A DNA stretch of 64,000 nucleotides from Gnetum montanum (lineage: Eukaryota; Streptophyta; Gnetopsida; Gnetales; Gnetaceae), in NCBI GenBank assembly GCA_015680685.1, contig MNCI01021446.1, positions 1-64,000 of the forward strand, given 5' to 3'. Shown piece by piece: positions 47,853 through 59,449 of the stretch. The position numbers were made by a program, and so were the translations under genes. The first letter of the stretch is position 1; each line of letters opens with the position of its first letter. The notes under the pieces were generated by a model, which had not been told where the DNA came from, ran no database searches, and saw nothing but the letters and a program-made list of their open reading frames with translations.

Positions 47853-49600
47853 TTACAAATCTTCTTTGCAAATGCTCTTCTCAAGATCCCAAAGTGTCTT
47901 CAAGTGAGAGCCTAAGTGCTAACTAGTAGCCTTCCAAAGTGTGATGTATGAGACCTCCCAAAAGTCTCTTCTCCAAAATTTTTCCCCCACACAAAAAAAA
48001 ATATCCCCTTTCAAAGTCCTCATGAAGCCTTTTTATAAGGTTTACAAGGTAGGTAGGGAAGTTACATATTCAAAAATATCTCACCTAACTTCTCCCCCAA
48101 GTAACTTGGCCAACCAATTAGGAGATTACTTGCCCAATAAGTTAGGAGGTTACTTGCCCATTTAATTAGGAGGGAGTTATATAGTTAGGAAGTTATTCAT
48201 AAAGTTAGGAGGAATTAATATTTGTAAATATTATGAATATTGCCTTTGTAAGTAATTTATTAAAATAAATCTAAAATCCCTAATCTAATTTAATTTAATT
48301 AAAATTTTAAATACTAAGTGTCATTAAGCTCTAAGATTTTTTCATATATAAAAAATATAATATAATATCCACCTTATTGGTCGTAGCGGTAGTTAATTTA
48401 TCCTTTCTGCATCTTCGATAATTGAAATTAAAATTCGGGATGGCCCGAAATATGAGCCCGAAGGTGAAGGCACCAATCCTGCAACTTCTAGCAACTAATT
48501 CAAATTATCTTCTTTGGCCAAAAATCGTTACCAGCAATTGCCATCACAGGAGAAGACTTAGCCGCCGCGTTAGGAAACTTTGCCGTGTGTTCCGTAAGGA
48601 TTTGCAACTATTGTAACCTTTGCCTCTCAAAAATGCCCTGTAGGTTTTGATGATTATATGATTTAATCATCGCTTCGTAGATTTTCGCTGCCTTCCATCT
48701 TTGATAACTGGTAAACTCTCTGGCTTTCAAAGTCTTCTTCCAACATTTGGTGCAGATTCTTCAAGCAACGTCCACCAGGGTTTTTAAGGCATTTGTCATT
48801 GTTGCGGATGAAAACCCAGATTTGTTCATCACGCAAAATAGGCGTCCATTCTTCTGAAATCCACAAGTGTCTCTACTGAAATTGATGATATGCCCACTAC
48901 ATTCTACCCTAAACTGGCGTCAATTCTTTCTGCACAGCCTGCATGCGATTGCTACCCGAAACCCCCTTTAACTTGGCTCAGTGGTGAAAGAAGGGCCTCC
49001 CACGCGCTCCACGAACTCAGGTTCACTATTTTTGGCATCTGGCGAGTCGGCAATGTAAATCTGGCTGATGCGTGGGCGCAATCCTAAACAGCAAGCCAAT
49101 GGATTTGCCCAAAAACCACGGCATTCAGTTCTGTTTTTCTGATTTTCGATTTTTTCTCTAGTACTGTTAACAATGGGCCTTTGGACTTACGGGAATTTGG
49201 GTTCATCTGCAATACAGAAGCCTTTACATCCTTTGATAATTTAAATTTACGGAATTCAAAACCTGTTGGTAGTCCGTTAGGTCCTTCACTTGCTTCCAAC
49301 TCTTAATCGATTCTTGATAATCCATTACCCACGGTGTTGTCTATTTTGCCAATATTAATAGGGAGTATGCTTTCTTGTGGTAAATAATCACCTCCTTTTT
49401 TTGTTATTCCAATTTTCACTTAAGAAAATAACTTGGCATTTTAATTTTACTTTCCAAGAAGGCTTCAACATCAAGATTATTTACCATTGGCTTGCTTCTC
49501 CACGAATACCCATCAACTCACAATACTAGACTGCAAATTTACAACTAGGGATTGTGCTAATTTTGAACAAAATATTCCAACTATTCCATGTAATGGCCAA
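47853..49600. other. Unidentified segment inserted in E2 gag
   Basis: No similarity to E1 gag, while E2 gag resumes at about 49600. 48032-48043 holds a minus-strand TATAAAAA. 48117-48215 has imperfect 24-bp repeats ('ttaggaggttacttgccca'). 48210-48370 is very AT-rich. 48440-49320 is more balanced in composition and has a 67-codon minus frame (48866-48663) I do not recognise. With the gap, this is probably an inserted LTR element or captured host sequence. Confidence 0.45.
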
Positions 49601-51510
49601 ATGTGCCAACAGAAGTGCTTGGGGATCGTAGGCTTGTTAGGCAGTGTGGATGAAGGGTTTTTGATGAGCTCGCAATATCAGTCATACCTTTTGTGAGCAT
49701 CCTAAAACATTTGCTTATATTAGATGCATCCAACATTAAGTAGTTGGTCCAAGAGCTCTGACCACTTGATAGGCAATGGTGTATACTTTTAACAATTCTT
49801 GTACTTGAAGTTAGGCCTTGTAGCAGCTGGTGTTGTAGTTGTCGATGGTACAAGCTAGTTGGTCACCGTAGTGCTAAAGATGGTCATCTTGTTGTTAGCT
49901 AGGGCCTTGGGTGGCTTGGTCATTGGTTTGGCATTGGCTAACTTAGCTTCATTGACCACCATTGCAATGGTTGTAGTTTCTTTCTTGCCTTTGTCCTTTT
50001 CTTTCTTCTTCTTCATGTGTAGGTTCTTGTAGGTCATGTAGGCTAGATCCTTATTGGCCTCCACTAGATCTTGAATGCTCTTAGTCTAAGAAAATGTTTG
50101 GCTTAGGGACTACAGGGCAAGGTAATATAGTTTCAACTTGATAAATTCATTCCCCACACCTTTGAAGATGGCTAGTAAGTGAACCTCCATGATAGGCTCA
50201 TGGATCTCGTTAAGGGAAGCACTCCACCACTAAATGAATTTCTGCATAGGCTCTAGGTGGGCCTACTTCACTTGCATCAGTTGGTCTAAGATTTCTTCAA
50301 GCTTCAAGTTGTACTTGAAGTGTGTAACAAATTATGTGAGAAATTCCTCCAATGAAGAGATGGAGGCCCTGGGAAGCGCATGGTATCAGTCTAGTGCCTT
50401 GCTAGTTAGGGACATCACGAAAATACAAATGATGGCATTTGGCCATGCCTATAGCAAGAGGCACTCCAACTGAAAGGTAACTAGATGAGTGTTAAGGTCC
50501 CATTCACTATTATATTTGGTGAACTATGGGAGTGGGACCCCTATAGGTAGTGCTAGTGGTGAGACTATAGGACTAATTGGATCATCCTAGTAGAAGTCCA
50601 TCACCTATACTATTTTAGAGGAGGCAGCCTTAAGCCAATTGACCTCTTCAGTGAGGCTTTGGATTACCTAGAATACTTGATCTAAGACAAGTGTGGTTGT
50701 AGCGAGCTACATGGGTTGTGTTACCCATTGGGGTTGTTGGGTGGCCCACGACCTACCTTCAAGTTATGTGACCATGTGTGATGTCTATTGTGTGGGTTGT
50801 GTCGTGGACACAACACTTGGGCCCCATTACTAGTTGGTAGTTTGGACCATTGAAAAAGGTGTTGATGCAACAAGTGGGATGAATGATGTCTAAGTCACGT
50901 AAGGTGGTGGAAAAACATGCACAATGTGCATGTAAGGTTGCATGGATGCAACAGTTGCTGCTGCAAAAGGCTAGGCAACCTAAATTGTTTGAACTACTTG
51001 AATGGACTGAACAGGATGGGAAGAGATGCCAAAAGGCACTCTAAAGAAAAGGCTAAAGGACAGAACAACATCTTAATGTGTTTGTTGCATTTGGTGGGTT
51101 TCCACCACATGTGTTGACCTGGGCAGTGACATGAAACTACAGGACGATGAAGGAGAAATAGCAAAGGTTGCTTGTTGGAATGAGACATGGAATGGGTTAT
51201 CATGCTCAAACTAAGCTTTAAACTCATCTCATTCCTCATGGACTAGCTCCTCATAGTCTATCCCTACCTCACGACCCATGTTGTGGATGAGGTTCTCCAA
51301 CATCCACTAACAGTCTTTTGTGAGAAAGATATAGTCAAAGTTGGAAGTAAACCATTCCCTCCCATTTGATTTTCATTTCTTGGTAGTCTAAAAGCAAACC
51401 CATATAGAGATTTGCACAAATAAAGTTATATTGGTCATCGTTGAGTACCATGACCTCAAGAGGTAGGTTGTGTAGCTTGAGAGATTACCTCTACACTAGG
51501 AAAACACCCC
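49600..51510 (-). pseudogene. E2 gag (decayed)
   Basis: 50064-49855 is a Lys-rich segment (NKDLAYMTYKNLHMKKKKEKDKGKK) like E1 DKEKGK. 50470-50110 matches the gag core of E4 in broken frames. 51480-51270 matches the E4 gag N-terminus (QYNFICANLYMGLLLDYQEM). It is a fuller gag than that of E1, but with many stops. Confidence 0.75.
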
Positions 51511-51955
51511 CAAGAAAGTCAACTAGAAACTCCTATTGTACTATCCAAAACACAACCGCACTCGAAGTGGAGCTCAAGTGTTACTCAGGGTTCATGATGC
51601 AAAGAGAAATGCCAAATGTTGCTTATGCAAGAAAGGAGTAAAAATGGCTAAGTGTTAGAATGTAAAAAAATGGCTAAGTGTAGAAAGTGCAAGAAACTAA
51701 CTTTGAAATGCAACAAAAATGACTAAGTGTAAACACATTGAAAATGGCTAACTTTGGCACTACGTTTAGAGCCAAATATGCTTGCTATGCTGGAGCTAGC
51801 TATGCTCTACTGAAGACCCAAAATTTTGAGTAAGTGTAAACACTAGTGTTGTTGAGTAGGGTTCCAAGGGAACCAACAATGGGGATCAATCTGCACAGAG
51901 TATAGAGAGCATGCAAGGCAACAACCAAGGGATGGTTAAAGAAGGAAATGACGAA
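51511..51955 (-). other. E2 leader with repeats
   Basis: Noncoding. 51642-51765 contains repeated 'aaaaatggctaagtgt' units, the reverse complement of the E4 leader motif. Confidence 0.6.
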
Positions 51956-51974
51956 GGCCCTCCTTCTAGTGCTA
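51956..51974 (-). other. E2 primer binding site
   Basis: Minus-strand TAGCACTAGAAGGAGGGCC. It is degenerate at the first bases (TGG to TAG) but otherwise matches E1 and E4. Confidence 0.65.
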
Positions 51975-51980
51975 GAAAAT

Positions 51981-52982
51981 TGTAGCGATCAAAAATGTTG
52001 GAGGCTGAAATGCAACTTTGAGAGGTTAATGGTCACACAGCCTTAACCCTGCTCCCACACAAGGGCCTATTGGAAAATAGAAGTAGGGTGTCCAAGATGG
52101 ATTTGTCGATCAAACTGGGACTTATAGGTGTTACGACGAAACATGTTTTAAGGTGTTTATGTGGTATCCGTGGTGTCTACAGTGCTCACAGAGGTGAGCA
52201 TAGTCAAAGTTTTAAGCATGAAAATGGAGGTGCAAATGTGCAAAGAGACATGTAAATAGTGAAAGTGCAAGTAAAATGCTGAAAAAGTGTGAAAAATATG
52301 AAACATGCACATAATGCAAGCTAAAGGAAAGATAGCACCACCCCAAATGGGGGGAATGTAGTCAACTATAAAGAAAAGATGATGAGGTACACAGTGTACA
52401 AACAAGCATAGTAAGTAGCATAGTTATAGTCTTAAGGTATTTGGCTATGAATATTGATATCCATTATGAAGTTTGAGCTTATTGGATTAGCTGTAGCAGT
52501 GTCCTATAGGCTATGGAGGTGTGCAGAGCACTAGATGACATGCAACGGTGTCCAATGGTATGCTAAAGTTTGTCAAGGTGCTAAAGGGTGTTTGGGTGTA
52601 AAAGTGCTAATGCCAAAATGCCAATGGTGTTTGAAAAGTGCCAACCTTACTTTTGATTTGAGAACCCCTAAAATATGGAGCACTAGGGTATTTATAGGCC
52701 TAGGGTTAGTGTGAATCACGAATCAAGCACCATGTGGTAGAGGGGTAGTTGGGGACTACACTGACCCTAGCTATGCTCCTAGTGGAGCAAAATGGTGTTC
52801 TGCTGGTGTGCTCCAATGGACCCTATGAGATTTCCAAACTATGACTACATTGCTAAGACTACATGTGTGAATGCTGAATAGACTATGATGTACCTAAAAA
52901 CAATGCAAAATAGTACAGTTTTGGAGACTACACTCTAGGACTACATTGCCACTTTTCTAAGTGGTTTCAAGTGTAGGTACAT
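51981..52982 (-). repeat. E2 5' LTR, truncated by E3
   Basis: Aligns with 23977-24962. It stops where E3 begins; in the intact copy the sequence continues 'attaggggtaaatag'. The remaining roughly 570 bp are not found after E3. Confidence 0.85.
52689..52696 (-). promoter_or_regulatory. TATA box in E2 5' LTR
   Basis: Minus-strand TATAAATA in GGCCTATAAATACCC. Confidence 0.55.
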
Positions 52983-53006
52983 TGATGAGATGTGATTTGC
53001 ATGAGC

Positions 53007-53093
53007 TGTGATATCGCGTACGCGATATCGCAGTCGTCGCGATATTGCATCATCCCCTGCGATATCGCATACACGATATCGTGGTCCGCCGCC
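53007..53093. repeat. CGATATCG palindrome cluster in E3 U3
   Basis: Five GATATC or near-GATATC cores in inverted arrangement, including a 20-bp run centred on a GTAC (gatatcgcgtacgcgatatc). Present, with transitions, in the 3' LTR (59476-59557). Confidence 0.85.
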
Positions 53094-53098
53094 ATATC

Positions 53099-53106
53099 TA
53101 TAAATA
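53099..53106 (+). promoter_or_regulatory. TATA box in E3 5' LTR
   Basis: TATAAATA, 6 bp after the palindrome cluster. Conserved at 59563-59570. Confidence 0.65.
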
Positions 53107-54019
53107 AGAGGTGGCACTCCCCTTGTTTTCCATCTTGCTCTAGAAGTAGGTAAACTCTAGTAGTTTGATCACTCCAGAGATAGATTATTTTCCATGTGCC
53201 CGTAGTAGGAGTCCTAAAGTGAACGGATCTTTATTCGAGCAACATTATACCTGAACACAAGTTGTGTACGGCAATAAAGATGAGCTTTTTGGATAAACCT
53301 TGTAGTGCATGGAATATGATTTTATTTATTATTCTCTCTCACCCTTAAAATCCTAGATTGTGGAATGACTACGACTTGATTACGAGCATCCACAGATGTG
53401 TACGGATAGTCAAGGAATCGGCTGCTCATCGCATGCAGTATGAGTACAACTTGATTATGAGCATCTAGTGTGACTACTTGGTAACCTAGTGGCATATTCA
53501 GGATTTGCATTTGGTAATCCCAGTGGTAGTCCTAGATGTGTATGGTTAGTCAAGGAATTGGCTGGTCATCGCACTTAGACTAGATAGATTCTCTCAACCC
53601 TTTCCTCCTAGTTAGGTGCCTCAGTATGATCACTTCGAGCACATGCATTACGTGTGGTGATCCCAGTAACGATTAGCATTTGGTAGCCATGGTTGCATCG
53701 GTTCAGGGTGTGTACGGTAAGTGGGAATGGATGCTGATGTTAGGTAGTTTAGACTTAGTCATTAGTTAGAGTTAGTTAGTTTCTCAACCCTTCACCTCAA
53801 TAGCATAGGAGAAAAAGATAAAAACTATAAAAATCATATACCTCAGACTTACTTAACCATACACCGTGACAACTACAAGTAAGTCTAGGAAGACAACGAA
53901 TGATTAACCCCAAGTGTTCCATGGGACGTGTAGGTACTTAGTCTGCAGATTTCGACTAGATCACGTGTGCTACGCTCGTTTCGTATGGTTGAGTGTAGGG
54001 ATACCTCGCCACTCATCAT

Positions 54020-54037
54020 TGGCATCGTTGCCGAGGA
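54020..54037 (+). other. E3 primer binding site
   Basis: TGGCATCGTTGCCGAGGA, one base after the LTR. It is close to the tRNA-Asp-complementary PBS typical of Athila (TGGCGCCGTTGCCGGGGA). Confidence 0.8.
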
Positions 54038-54162
54038 CTAAGTGTTTGTGCGCTGAATAGAACATAAAGGATATCACTCACATTGTTGAGAGCCTAAATG
54101 AACCTTCGGGTTAATTAAAGAAAAATTTATATAACGGTAAATTAGCACACCTATAAGACATC

Positions 54163-57100
54163 ATGTCTTCTTCTTCTTCTCACAAGAGCAACTCACCACC
54201 TAAGGATCATACACGAGACAGTCGACAACATAAAACACATAGTCGAAATTAGCCAAGTCCTCATTAATATAGGGTGACATATACTCATCCTGATGAGTAT
54301 ATACCTAATTGTACTTTTATCCTCCATCAAGACGAATTGTTGCACTAGAGAGATTTGTTTGGTAACATAGTGTTACCTCTAGATCGATCTGTCCTGAACA
54401 TGCTTCTCCGTGCCTTACCATAGAATGGCATGACTCAGATCTATGCTGAATACATTATGGAAGACTTTGACACAAGGGATTATCATCCCATAGATGCACA
54501 ATCTATGAGGGACTTATGGCAGGAGAGCCAACATACAGTGATGAAGGGCAAAGGCCCGCACGTCCTTAGTGAAATAGGAGATGATGGACCCATTATCACG
54601 GGTTCTCTAACAAATGATGTTCCCCCTCCTAATGATGGTGAGGAAGCTAGGTATCAGAACCTATGATCAACGATACATAACACTGGTTCTGATGCCCATG
54701 AACACCAGCTATTCATAGAGGGAACAACAACTCATGCTAAGGATGGGCACTTAGATCGTCACCACGATCGGGGCCATAGAAGCTGAAGAGAAAGTAGGAA
54801 ACATCATCATGGCAATGGTTCTCCTTATTATTCTCGTTCATCCCATCACTCACTCTCTCCTTACACATTTTGGCACAGCCATCATAAACACAATGGAGAG
54901 GATAAAGAAAAGAAAAATGAGAGACCTAGATGGGAAAGTTGAGAGAGAGGACAAGGGAAATGACGTAGGGAAAGTAGGGAACCACGAAGACATCACAAGC
55001 ATCATGAAGGAGATGATCATGATGATCCCCTATTTGCAACCCGAAGTATGCTTGACATAATGGAGGCAATTAGGATTCCCACAAGGCATTTAAAAGATAG
55101 TCGAATCAGGCGTTTAGACATGAACAACATCCCACGATTTGAAGGGGGATACAACAAAAATCTGCAAAATCATTTACAGGCATTCCACAATGCTTGCACT
55201 TTGCAGAATATAGAGAATGAGTGGCAGAAACTTAAGTTGTTTCCTAGGACACTCACCAAGGAAGCAGAGAGCTGGTACCAGTCCTTAGAACTAGAAACCA
55301 TCAGGAGGTGGAGTACATTGTTAGAACTATTCAATGGTAAGTATCAAACGTACTCCAGAGTGTCCAATTTGCGTAAGTAGATCCAAGGATGGAAGAAAGT
55401 AAATCACAAACCCTTGGATGCTGCCATGGACCGCTACTACATATTGTTACATTGTTGCTCGGGCCATGGATATGCACAGTGGGATCAACTCCACCACATT
55501 GTGGATGGGCTAAGACATGAAACTAGAAGAACCCTTAGGACTTATTCCCAAGGGAGACTCTCACAACTTAGAGCCCATGAAGTACATAGCTTGTTGGAAC
55601 AAGTAGCAAAAGAAGAAGGTGAGCTACAAAAAAGGGCAAGTGTGGAAGAATAAAATCGTGATCCCTCCCTTCGAAAGAAGGGAGTGAAATTTTGTGATGA
55701 GCAGGATGAGTCACCACTCGAAGAGTTGGTGAACTAGAAAACCTTGCCAATTCATAAATTAACAATAGAAGTATCGGCTAAGATGGACCAATTGTGGGAT
55801 TCTTTAGACTCTAGACTTGAAAGTGTCTTGAAAATTGTAGAGGAGGCTAAGGAGGAATGAAGTAGTGACAAAGGTAAGATAAAGAGGAGAGATTCAGGCC
55901 CTGCACATAACAAGGGTAAGGGGAAAATCATTATCTCCGATGAGGCTGTGGACTCTGGCATAGATGATAATGATGGATGTGAGATCTGCCAATATGACCA
56001 TCCTAAGGAATTTTTTCCAATCATCTCACATCTACAGGATTCTGGGGTGTATGCACTTAATCCAAGACTTAATCAACGGAAAACACCCCAAAGGTTACCT
56101 TATCCACAAGGTAACCCAAGGCAATTCCACCAACCACTAACATATTATCCAAGTGGAACTCCACCACAGCCCATCGAACAACATCAGTAGTGGCAATACC
56201 CATAGTCATGGGGGATGCCACCACCAACACAATAGTACCCTTACTAGCAGCTTGATCCTTATGGTTATTATATGCAGTAGCTAGTTTCTCTAGGTGACTC
56301 TATGGGTCACACAACTCCCCAACATCACTACCAAGTTCGGGAGTATTTCAGGAGGACTCCTTCTCCTCTAGGAGGCATCCCACACTTATCCCATCCTCCA
56401 AGTCCATCTGCACCTCTTCCACATGTAGTTCCCACAACACCTCCTACTCCAACAATGCAAGGGGAACTCCCTCCTCAACCATAGCAACACCACACTGCGA
56501 GAGCTATAAATATTCAACTTGCTACTGGTTCTAACAATTGTAAAAAGAGAAGAACCTTCTTCAGAACCAAAAGCCCAGACAAACTCTCGCAATAACAATC
56601 GGTTGAGTCCATATACACTCCTCCACCATCCAACACTTCGGAGCACCCTTCGGTCCAACAAAACTTAATGCATACGGTTATGTTAACACATATCATAACC
56701 GAATGGATCAAGGTAGGCCACCTTCCTAGGAAACTAATTGATCCTAGGAGTTCCTTAATCTACCTTCAAGTCACCAGAAATGAACCACATATGGCTCTTC
56801 TTAACTTAGGTTCCAGAGTCAACTTAATTTCACAAGAGATGTATCATGCCTGGAACCTGCCACAACTTAAGAAGAGCAACATCCAACTAGAGCTAGTAGA
56901 CCAGTCCATCACCATTCCCTTGGGATTCGTGGAGGACATCATTACCACTATGTGTGGTTGGTCTTACCTAGTGATTGAAGTGAACAACAATGAAGGGGAC
57001 TTCCCAATTATAATGGGAAGGGCATGGCTTAGTACAGTAGACACATGCCTTAGGATCCGTGATCTTTCCTTGGAAATCTCTAAAATAAATATTTATGGAA

Positions 57101-57297
57101 AGATCGAGAAGAGGAAAGTTCCATGCATCACATACAGTGATTCATTGAGTGATGACATGGAGGAAATGCCTCTATGCAATAGATGTGCCTTTGAAACTTT
57201 GAAACAAAGATTCCTGTATGTAGTAACCACACAACAAGTAGTAGACACCCCATGGTTGACAGCTACTAGAAGGAGTAGACAAATATGTATTGAATGA
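54163..57297 (+). pseudogene. E3 gag-protease polyprotein
   Basis: One frame runs 1,045 codons from ATG 54163 to TGA 57295 with no frameshift but 19 internal stops (11 TAG, 5 TGA, 3 TAA). An N-terminal Ser/His-rich region comes first. The gag core is at about codons 325-430 (FEGGYNKNLQNHLQAFHNAC, WYQSLE, LFNGKYQ). A reduced knuckle CEICQYDHP lies near codon 606, then a Pro/Gln-rich linker. Protease is at about codons 860-960, with LLNLGSRVNLI (Asp replaced by Asn at the active site) and IIMGRAWLST. Every stop can be reached from Gln or Arg codons by one C-to-T change; in the Gln-rich linker several TAG codons sit among CAG/CAA. It would be inactive as it stands. Confidence 0.88.
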
Positions 57298-59437
57298 ACT
57301 GAGGAGAAGAACCATGCCAACAACGAAGGCATAGACACATTGAAATATGAGCGTCACCAACTTCCACCCCTCAATCTAAGAACATCAATTAGGAGAAGTT
57401 GGACACTTCTTCGAAATTCAAATAGGCGCTCATTATTTTGGATCTCTCCCTTACAACTCAGTCATGGGGGAGATGGCCACCTATGCTAATCATATGAGGC
57501 CTTTAGTTATTTTTCGATTTTTTTTTTACACATTTTTGTTTTACACATTTTTTTCTTACACATTTTTGTTTTACAAATTTCTTTAACTTTTCTTGTTTTT
57601 TTTTACAACATCATTATACTTTTTCATTTTGTGTGTGTGTGTGTGCATGTGTTCCACCCTGTAAGTTTGTCATCCAATAAGTGTTCAGAATGATGGTATG
57701 AACTATTTTTCATAGTGATTCCTAATGTTTGGATTTTACTTTTAAGTCATGATGTTGATACTAAGGTATGTTTCTTTTGATATGACAGGCAATGAGTTCA
57801 CTTCATCCATTCATCCACCAAATTCTATGGTCTCTCTCAGCTTGGAAATGTACAGTCCCCTTCTAATAAGAACTTTAACAAATTGGTGACTGGGCATTTC
57901 TCAAACTAAGGAAGGACTCAAGGATTGAAAAGGGTGTGACTTCAAGGGAACTTAATGCATTTGTGTTGGCCATTCTCTTGGTTGCTTGGATGTTTTCTCC
58001 TTGAGTTTTCTCGCCATTCCAATGTTACCCCAATTACCAGAAGCTGAGACAATAAAAATAATCAAGTCTTTGCATGGTGTGGTTCTCACGCATAAAAACA
58101 CAAAACACAAAGAAAAACAAAAAAAAGAGAGAGAAAAAAAGAGGAAAAAAAAGAGAAAAAAGATAAGTGAGAATTCAAAGCACACCCCTTAGATGAAATA
58201 AACTTGGGCTACAAGCACTGGTTATGGAACCAAAAGTGTTCCCTCTAACTAAGGTCCTTCTCACTTCCCATTCTCTCCTTTGCTTCGTCAAAATGGTGGT
58301 GACTCTTTGGAGATGCATTCTTGTTATTCAAGAGGATGTTTTGGCCGTATGCATTGATGCGAAGTCACCAAATGTGGTTGGTTTGAGGCCGGAGTTGGAA
58401 TGAGATTTTCCTAGTCACATTAATCATGTACTACACAAGGGGTTGTACACCACCTTGTTCTTAAGATTCCATTCCATTCTCTTCTCTCCATCCTTCCCTC
58501 CATTATTCACCTCATTGCTGGTTGTATCATTAGTGTATATATTTTGGTTGATGCATTGTTTTATTTTTGGTAAATTCTTGCGGTTAAGAATTTAACTCTT
58601 GATCCAAATGACATTCCCAAAGCCTACGGACTCTTTGAATGTGGGTTTGTCAAGGCATTAAGGGCATGAGCCTGCTTTGGGGAGGACCCACTGACATTCC
58701 TATTTGGTGCACCAGTTAACTTCTTTTCCCTAACATTTTTGCAATTAATTTTATTTTGTTCATTACCATCTTGACATCTATTTCATCAATGCTATAGTTG
58801 TCCCTTTTTATCTATCTTTCTTACTCCTTTCCTTTCTCCATTCTAACGCTACCGGAGGTTCACGATTAGTCATGGGGGTACGGGGTCTGATTTTTTTGAT
58901 TTTCTCCTAGCCTTGATTTTTTCAATTTTTTTCTAACCCCTACATCTTTGGTAGTCATCATTATTATATATCTAGATCCATATTAGCCATACCACAACCT
59001 AGCCAATGGACTTACACCGTAGCAAGGTATCAACTACATTGAAATTCATTTACCCTTGCTAATATAAGATTGTGTTGTGTGTGCAGATGGCAATCATGCA
59101 ACAACGGATGGGATCTGGAAGCAAATACTTGGAATGGAGCAGTGCTGGAAGCGACTATGCAAGGAGCAAGACTGATGGTGCACTTACCGATGGACAACGA
59201 AAGGCATAATCTTGGCGTTGGCAGCAACAATACTTCTTCCTCTCTCTCTTTCTCAGCTGCCAACTAAGGCTTGATGTCAATGTAATAAGGTGTTCACCAT
59301 TTTTGTCATGAACACCAGTTTTGTCAAGTCTTGTAATGATGATCTGTTCACATGTCATCCCATTAGTTCCATTCCCCTCAATAATTCCATACCTTCCCGA
59401 TATTATTGTAAGGAACTCAAGGATGAGTTTTCATTCA
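57298..59437 (+). other. E3 3' untranslated region
   Basis: Noncoding; 57460 and 58610-58700 align with the E0 3' UTR. It contains a (GT)n run (57632-57645), an A/G-rich tract (58108-58165) and two PPT-like motifs, GTCATGGGGG at 57461 and GTCATGGGGGTA at 58869. Confidence 0.7.
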
Positions 59438-59449
59438 GTCATGGGGGTA
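59438..59449 (+). other. E3 polypurine tract
   Basis: GTCATGGGGGTA directly before the 3' LTR. Confidence 0.75.

Larger units (their letters stand above)
23977..52982 (-). mobile_element. E2: Tat-like Ty3/gypsy retrotransposon, related to E1 and carrying the same antisense gene
   Basis: Minus-strand order: truncated 5' LTR (51981-52982), PBS, gag (51510-49600), an unknown insert with assembly gap, linker and protease (47010-45390), hairpin array C, antisense gene (31629-44697, containing E4), hairpin array B, RT-RNase H (30800-29560), second RNase H, integrase, hairpin array A, 3' UTR and 3' LTR (23977-25543). Much more decayed than E1. Its 5' LTR is cut by E3. The missing last part of this LTR is not found after E3, so sequence has been lost in the chromosome or in the assembly. 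No target duplication can be confirmed; the left flank is ACTAT. Confidence 0.85.
52983..54018 (+). repeat. E3 5' LTR
   Basis: 1,036 bp with terminal TGATGAG and CTCATCA. A GATATC-centred palindrome cluster at 53007-53093 sits directly upstream of TATAAATA at 53099-53106. Confidence 0.9.

Noticed and set aside
47011-47926. Three long open frames of 280-297 codons
   Set aside because: They run through the 800-N gap and are translation artefacts.
57632-57645. (GT)n run as a regulatory Z-DNA element
   Set aside because: Short microsatellite in a 3' UTR; nothing ties it to function.
58108-58165. A/G-rich tract as an additional polypurine primer site
   Set aside because: It is interrupted, not next to an LTR, and unlike the GTCATGGGGGTA tract used by E3 and E0.
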